NCBI GenBank assembly: GCA_033060915.1
Contig: CM065380.1
Coordinates: 44,537,501-44,601,500, forward strand
Direction: 5' to 3'
Length of the DNA: 64,000 nucleotides
DNA from: Euryodendron excelsum
Taxonomy: Eukaryota > Streptophyta > Magnoliopsida > Ericales > Pentaphylacaceae
Part shown: piece by piece, positions 58,111 to 64,000 of the stretch
How positions within the stretch are numbered: the first letter of the stretch is position 1
Layout: each line of letters begins with the position of its first letter
Position numbers and translations under genes: made by a program
The notes under the pieces: generated by a model
Told to the model about the DNA's origin: nothing
The model's input: the letters and a program-made list of their open reading frames with translations, nothing else
The model's database searches: none

Positions 58111-58900
58111 GAACACCTGCACATAGCCGGAGAGGCTTCTCCAAGCCTTAGATTTCTAAATCCAAATTTTTTCAAACTCTACCAATGCTTCTAGGGTTCA
58201 AAGATTGACCCAAGAAGATTACAATATCTCAAAATGAAGCTAAACCAACAAATAAATCAAAAGGATCTGGGGTTTGAATCTCCAAACTCAACATGCACAA
58301 ATTTGGGGGTTTTCCATCCCAACCTCAAATGCAACTCAATGAGCTTACAAGCTTCCCAAATCTAAGTGATTGGGACTCAAAAGAGTCACCCAATACAAAT
58401 ATAACACACATATATATACATGCTCATACAAGGGTTGGTGAAATCTTACCTTCTTCCAAGCTTCTAAGCTCCCTCAAGCTTTATTAATGGTAGTTTCTAG
58501 CTTGGGTTGAGATTTCCAAGCTTCTTCTTGGCATCTCCTCTTGATCTTTTGATGCGGATCGCATAGCAGAAGATTACTTGGAGACTCGAGGGCGTCGTTA
58601 TGTGGGGCTCGGTGGTCGGTAAACTTCAATCGGCCATAACTTTTGCTCCATAACTCCATTTTCCTATTATAATATGTTTTAGAGGAGCTAGCGACAAGCC
58701 GGAAAAAGGGGAAAATGATTTACCGACCAAGGAAAACATGCAAAAATGCCTCTAAGTATGTTTTTCAGCCCGTTTTGTGTTTTGGGCTTATGTTTTTTGG
58801 GCTTTCGTTATTTTTTTTAATTGATCTGGTTTGTCCCGGGCCCTAGGGTTGTGTGTTGTGTATTTATACTCATGTTAAGATATTTTTCAGTAGCTTTTGA

Positions 58901-59306
58901 AGATTAATAAAACTTGTGTGCAATTTTTGCACTTTTCCAATCATTCGGTATTTTCTACAAAGATCAACGAGTGTTTGATGCCCTAAAACCTAGCATTCGT
59001 GGTAAATTAGCAGGTTGCAGGACGACTCTGAATCTGGTATTCGTAGTGAATTAATGGATTAGGGTTTATTTTCTTGCTCTCTTAATTTTCGCTGCATCAT
59101 CTTCCGTCTTGATTCCTTTCTTTTTCTTCCCCTTCTCGTCTTCTTCTCCCTTTTTTATTCTTTCTCTCTTCTTTTCTTCCCTCAACTGAAAGTGTGTGTG
59201 GGTGTGTGTGCATGTGAGTGTGAAATTAGAGACAACCATGTGAATTAATCCCATGTGTCTCACACATAAGACATAAGCTACAATATGCATTACCATTAGT
59301 CATTTT
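58901..59306. other. Short spacer between LTR nests
   Basis: A pair of related words, (T/G)GCATTCGTGGTAAATTAGC and GGTATTCGTAGTGAATTAA-like, lies at about 58992 and 59036. A pyrimidine-rich stretch lies at 59080-59185 and a GT tract at 59192-59220. It could be the rest of the minus-strand LTR U3. Confidence 0.4.
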
Positions 59307-61644
59307 TGTTAGTATCAAATTTTCATTAATTGATTTTGATGATAACAAATATAAATGTTTTAATGATTAAAATTTGGTTAATCTCAAGATTTCATGTTTG
59401 ATGTATTAGTTAATATTTTTAAAGAATTTTATGTTAAAAGTTTAAGTATATTGTGCATTTTAATGATAAATCACTTAAGTTTTTATTTATGTTTTAAATG
59501 TTAATTATCTACATTTCTTGAAGTTATTGTTAGCCTTGGAAGCAAAAGGAATGCACAGCATAAAGAAGAAAACTCAGTCAAAGATAATGGCAAGAAAACT
59601 CATTGGAGATAGTTTCAGTATTATGTATATAACTTTTGATCCAACCGTTGGTTTGATATGATTTTTGAGGTATTGAAAATAATACTCAAGTTATTATAAA
59701 TGGTATTTTATGAGGACTTCGTGAAGAGTATGTATTATGGGACAAAACTAAGCTAGAAGGTAACACATTGGAGCAGAAGTTCAAAATATGACAGATGGCA
59801 AATAGCTTGACTAATTTTACCATTACTTTTGATCTAACCATTGGATATCCATGATTCTTATGGAAATGAAACAATGACTTCCATGGCTACAACTTTTATC
59901 TTATATCCGTTTTCAAATTCGAACGTTATAAGGGATAAAATCGAGATAGAAGTGAAGGCAACTCTGCAAAAATTCAAATATGCTTACTGGGAGATAGTTT
60001 GAGTATTTTGATTATAAATTTTAATCTAACCATCATATTGACCTGATTCTTAAGGTTTTAAAAAGCCAACTGTCATGTCTATAACCCTTCTCTTATAGCC
60101 ATTTTTAAATTCGAACGTTATCAAGGCAAAAATCGAGGTGGAATTGAAGGTATCTTATTAGAAAGTTAAAAACCTGTCTGCCAACAAGTAGCTCAACGGG
60201 AAGAAATCTTCAATACTTTCTCAAGTGGCTAGAAGTTGATTTGAAGCTGCAAATAATCCATTATTATTTCTCAATAAATAGAGACATACAAGAGATTACA
60301 AAGATTGAGCATAGAAAGTGATATTTATCAATATCTCAAGTTTTGAGCTTTACTTCTTCATCATTCTATTTCATCTTTGAGCTTCATTATTTTATTCAAC
60401 TCTTAAGAGTTTTGTATCCATAGTTGTGTGCTTCAAATTTCCTATATCATTTATAAAAGGGTTGTTAAACTTGTGTGATTTATTTCTTGAGTGGTTGAAA
60501 GGAACACTTGGAGAAAAAGATCCTCTTGGTGCTTTGGTTTAGAGAGCAAAACAAAGGGTTATTTTTTGAGTGTTTTTGAAACAAAACACTTGGTGTAAAG
60601 GTTTGATAGCAACTGGCAAGCTAGTGGTGTAAAGTTATTTGAAGAATAGTGAATTTGCCCAAGGAAGAAACCTTGGAAATTGACGTGTTTGGCATAAGAG
60701 GGGCCAACTGAACCACTTTAAATTGTTGTGTTTGATCTCTTCTCTTTTCTCTCTTTATATCTTGCTTAATATCTTTCTTATATATAGAGTCTTGATATAC
60801 TTGAGATGCACACACACACTTGAATCCATTGTACTAATCTCACATTGATTATATCTTGGGTTGTCTTATTCATTACTGTGGGTCAAAAAAATCAGGCCTA
60901 GTTTGCCTAGTCATGCCCAATAGAAATTAAGTGAATGAAGTTGGGCTACGGATTAGCCCAAGTAGTCAAAAGAGCGGCCAAGCCCGCACTGCTGACCCAA
61001 TGCCGACCTCAAGCCCAATCCCAATGCGACGAGCCCAATTCGCGGGTATAATCAGAGCATTTAATGCTCTAACCACAGTATTTAAAGCGAAGGTGACCCA
61101 CATTTAATGCCGCAGCGACTCTCCACGTAACATCTACCATCATGTCCAATCAGCTGACTCTAGCACAACGATAAAGCTGGACCAACATCCGATCAGTCAG
61201 AGACGAATGATGTGGTCTACGATGTAGGTCATGATGACCCTAAGTAGACACAAGGGTAAACACTTTATCGATTACACTATAAATACTGATGCCCCAAGGA
61301 GGGAGGTATGGACAATTAATTTCAAGTATAAACTGCCTTATTCATTCAATTCTCGATTAAGGGTGCTAACTTAATCGTCAGAGTGTGATCGGCCCAAAGA
61401 GGGTCGACCCATTCTAACTTCTCTATCCTTTTTGCAGCGAGTTTGGGCTCGTTGATATTGGTTTGATTGATCGGCCAGGCCTTCCTGAAAATTCCACTTA
61501 CAATTACATATCTAACTTAATATTTTATATCTTTTCTATTGCATCTCACCACTTGAAAATTAAGTGTAGTAGATTATTTTAATTTTTAATTTTTAATTAT
61601 AAACCCAATTCACCCACCCTCTTGGGTTGCCACCTGGTATAACA
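59307..61644 (+). repeat. 5' LTR of the SIRE-type copia, interrupted at 60877-61504
   Basis: It starts TGTTAGTATCAA and ends CACCTGGTATAACA. Without the insertion it is about 1.7 kb. 59307-60830 matches 62488-64000 closely. It holds repeated modules (TTCAAATTCGAACGTTAT and ATCGAGRTRGAA words at about 59913 and 60108). Its tail CCCTCTTGGGTTGCC is shared with the solo LTR at 36447-38499. Confidence 0.82.
60877..61504 (+). mobile_element. Tat-type solo LTR, 628 bp, inside the copia 5' LTR
   Basis: It starts TGTGGGTCAAAA and ends TTCCTGAAAATTCCACTTACA's last bases, CCACTTACA. ATTAC flanks both sides (60872-60876, 61505-61509). The TATA box ACTATAAATACTG lies at about 61276. Its ends match the Tat-like LTRs at 46563 and 55864, but the middle is different, so it is a relative and not the same family copy. 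Confidence 0.85.
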
Positions 61645-61657
61645 ACTGGTATCAGAA

Positions 61658-61929
61658 CGAGGTCACGGGTTCAAGTCCTAGGGTCATTCCTGGAGGGGAG
61701 ATTGTTGGCTTTATGGGGGCAAGCAATCTACCTTTGACTTGGTTGGGTCTTATGAGAGACCCACATGGAATACGCAACTGGCCAACCTGTGGCGCTTACA
61801 TAGCGCAGACTCTCATACTCACCTACCACTTAGTGCGGGGCTCTGCGTTGCTAAGATATAAGGAAATAAAGTTGCACCTTGACTAACAGCAATTACTTTT
61901 GGTACAGCGGTAACCACTTATATTGTGGC
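61658..61929. other. Unplaced stretch after the copia primer site
   Basis: No coding remains. GGTCACGGGTTCAAGTCCT at about 61661 resembles the B box of tRNA-derived promoters, but no A box stands at the right distance, so no tRNA or SINE is called. Confidence 0.4.
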
Positions 61930-62242
61930 TAAAAGTTATTATGCTTAAATTTTATGGATGAAACAACAATTAGAAGATTTTGGATCACATTTTGATCATA
62001 TTCCAATTAGATGTGATAATACTAGTGCTATTAACTTGTTTAAAAATCCAATCCAACATTCTAGAACTAAACATATTGAAATTCGACATCATTTTATAAA
62101 AGTGCATGTTCAAAAGCATGATATTGCTCTTGAATTTGTTAACACTGACTATCAATTAGCTGATATTTTCACAAAACCCTTAAATGAAGATAGATTTTGT
62201 TTTATGAATAGAGAACTTGGTATGTCTAATCCTATTATATAA
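61930..62242 (+). pseudogene. Copia RNase H, C-terminal fragment
   Basis: Open from 61958 for 94 codons: MKQQLEDFGSHFDHIPIRCD, NTSAINLFKNPIQHSRTKHI, EIRHHFIKVHVQK and YQLADIFTKPLNEDRF. These are the terminal words of copia RNase H. The start lies in decayed sequence (SYYA, stop, ILWMKQQ). The upstream protease, integrase and reverse transcriptase are absent, so a deletion joins the leader to the end of pol. Confidence 0.9.
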
Positions 62243-62487
62243 ATATCTGATATTGATGAGTTTTTGCGAGAAGGACAAATACTTCTATTCTCGTTTTTAT
62301 AAGGGGAGCATATACTTGTTTACTATGTTTCTTTTTTGTTAATGACAGAAGGGGAGAAATATTGTGTTTCTAAAAGAGATTGAGATGTAAATATTGACTT
62401 ATTAGGAGAAGTTAAGTAGTGAGGGGAAGACATAATTATTTTTGACAAAATCTTAAGATCATTACAACATATATATTTCTAAATAAT

Positions 62488-64000
62488 TGCTAGTCTCAAG
62501 TTTTTGTTAATTGATTTTAATGATAAAAAATATAAATGTTTTAATTATTAAATTTGGTTAATCTCAAGATTTCATGTTTGATGTATTAGTTAAGATTTTT
62601 AAAGAATTTTATGTTAAAATTTTAAATATATTGTGCATTTTAATGATAAATCACTTAATTTTTTATTTATATTTTAAATATTAATTATCTAACATTTCTT
62701 AAAGTTATTGTTAGTCTTAGAATTAAAAGAATGCATAGCATGAGGAAGAAGACTTAGACAAAGATAATGGCAAGAAAGCTCATTGGAGATAGCTTCAGTA
62801 TTATGTATATAACTTGTGATCCAACTGTTGAATTGATCTGATTTTTAAGGTATTAGAAATAAGACTCAAATTACTATAAACGGTATTTTATGAGGACTTC
62901 GTAAGAGTATGTATTATGGGACAAAACTGAGCTGGAAGGTGACACATTGGAGGAGAAGTTCAAAATATGACAGCCGGCAGATAGCTCGAATAATTTTATT
63001 ATTACTTTTTATCTTATGGATATGAAACGATGACTTCCATAGCTACAACTTTTATCTTATATCCATTTTCAAATTCAAACGTTATAAGGAACAAATCGAG
63101 GTAGAAGTGAAGCAACTCTGCAGAAATTTAAATACGCTAACTGTGAGACAATTTGAGTATTTTGATGATAACTTTTGATCTGACCATTCGATCGGTCTGA
63201 TTCTTGAGGTTCTGAAAAGCTGACTGTCATTTCTACAACCCTTCTCTTATAGCCATTTTCAAATTCGGATGATATCAAGTCAAAAATCGAGATGAAGTTG
63301 AAGGCATCTGATCAGAAAGTTAAAAACTTGTCTGGCAGCAAGTAGCTTAACGGAAAGAAATCTTCAATGCTTTCTCAAATGGCTAGAAGTTGATTTTAAG
63401 TTGTAAATAATTCATTATCCTTTCTCTATAAATAGAGACACATAAGAGATTACAAAGATTGAGCATAGAAAGTGATATTCATCAAGATCTTTAAGTTTTG
63501 AGCTTTACTTCTTCATCATTCTATTTCATCTTTGAGTTTCATTGTTTTATTCAACTCTTGAGAGTTTTGTATCTATAATTGTGAGCTTCAACTTCCCTAT
63601 ATCATTTGTAAAAGGGTTGTTAAATCTTTGTGATTTATTTCTTGAGTAGTTAAGAGGAACACTTCGAGAAAAAGATTCTCTTGGTACTTTATTTTGGAGA
63701 GCAAAACAAATAGTTGTTTTTTTTAGTGTTTTTTAAACAAAACACTTGGTGTAAAAGTTTGCTAGCAACCGGCAAGCTAGTGGTATAAAGCTAATTGGAA
63801 GAATAGCCGATTTGCCCAAGGAAGGAACCTTGGAGGTGAACGTAGGTTTGGCATAAGAGGGGCCAACTGAACCAATTTAAATCGTTGTGTTTGATCTCTT
63901 CTCTTTTCTCTATTTTTATATCTTGTTTAATATCTTTCTTATATATATAGTCTTTATATACTTGAGATGCACACACACACACACACTTGAATCTATTGTA
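62488..64000 (+). repeat. 3' LTR of the SIRE-type copia, cut by the window end
   Basis: It starts TGCTAGTCTCAAG and follows 59307-60830 in order, with many substitutions and small indels. The same end-of-window words (TTGAGATGCACACACACAC, ATTGTA) occur in the 5' LTR just before the Tat-type solo insertion. Confidence 0.85.

Larger units (their letters stand above)
56400..58900 (-). mobile_element. Same minus-strand LTR, right (5') part
   Basis: It continues the 45774-46557 segment beyond the Tat element. On the minus strand GAGTATAAATACAC (58858-58871) is a likely TATA box with a leader running leftward. The far end of the LTR could not be fixed; 58900 is approximate, and U3 may extend to about 59300. 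Confidence 0.5.
59307..64000 (+). mobile_element. SIRE-type Ty1/copia retrotransposon, internally deleted, 3' LTR runs off the window
   Basis: The 5' LTR is 59307-61644 (with a solo LTR inside), primer site CTGGTATCAGAAC at 61645-61657, short interior, and the 3' LTR from 62488. The interior jumps from about 250 bp of unplaced sequence to the last part of copia RNase H. A tract CAGAAGGGGAGAAAT at 62345-62360 resembles the SIRE polypurine tract. The right target duplication lies outside the window. Confidence 0.82.

Noticed and set aside
61645..61700. Possible tRNA gene or SINE start
   Set aside because: GGTTCAAGTCC looks like a B box, but no cloverleaf can be formed and the preceding bases are the copia primer site.

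Overview
The window is nuclear DNA of a flowering plant, almost certainly a eudicot with a repeat-rich genome. Evidence: spliced genes with GT-AG introns, a GRAS gene very close in wording to eudicot SCARECROW-LIKE 3, long AT-rich intergenic DNA with CT/GA microsatellites, and nested plant-type Ty1/copia, Ty3/gypsy, CACTA, hAT and Harbinger-like elements. The species cannot be named from the sequence. No new biological system was found. The window holds three host genes on the left half and layered transposons on the right half.

Host genes. (1) 67-12307, plus strand: the last eleven exons of a pseudouridine-5'-phosphate glycosidase gene (PUMY/PsuG family); its 5' end lies left of the window. 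Its introns carry a 4.4-kb non-autonomous copia element (628-5024), which itself holds a 551-bp transposon, a tandem duplication, a Ty3/gypsy integrase scrap and a minisatellite. One intron uses a GC donor. (2) 21023-22447, plus strand: an intact, intronless-CDS GRAS regulator, SCL3-like. (3) 25284-24754, minus strand: a secreted eight-cysteine lipid-transfer-like protein, probably with an unresolved 3' splice. Its upstream region is a four-copy tandem array (25310-27413) in which each copy is flanked by a CT tract.

Intergenic layout. 12308-20160 holds three small non-autonomous DNA transposons with recognisable target-site duplications (12901-13158, 15888-16341, 16949-17211). 27414-32140 is very AT-rich and holds only tandem repeats and microsatellites.

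Transposon nest 1 (32143-42345): a hAT transposase pseudogene split by an 8.5-kb CACTA element (32496-41030, TNP2 remains on the minus strand), which is itself split by a 2.05-kb copia-type solo LTR (36447-38499). Nest 2 (45774 to about 58900): a minus-strand LTR, apparently solo, split by a Tat-like Ty3/gypsy element (46563-56394) whose integrase is cut by an Athila-like LTR fragment (52233 to about 54590). The Tat element keeps an antisense ORF with an apparent intron. Nest 3 (59307 to the right end): an internally deleted SIRE-type copia element whose 5' LTR is split by a Tat-type solo LTR (60877-61504).

All exon boundaries, insertion ends and duplications were found by reading the sequence; family names rest on remembered conserved motifs, not on database searches.
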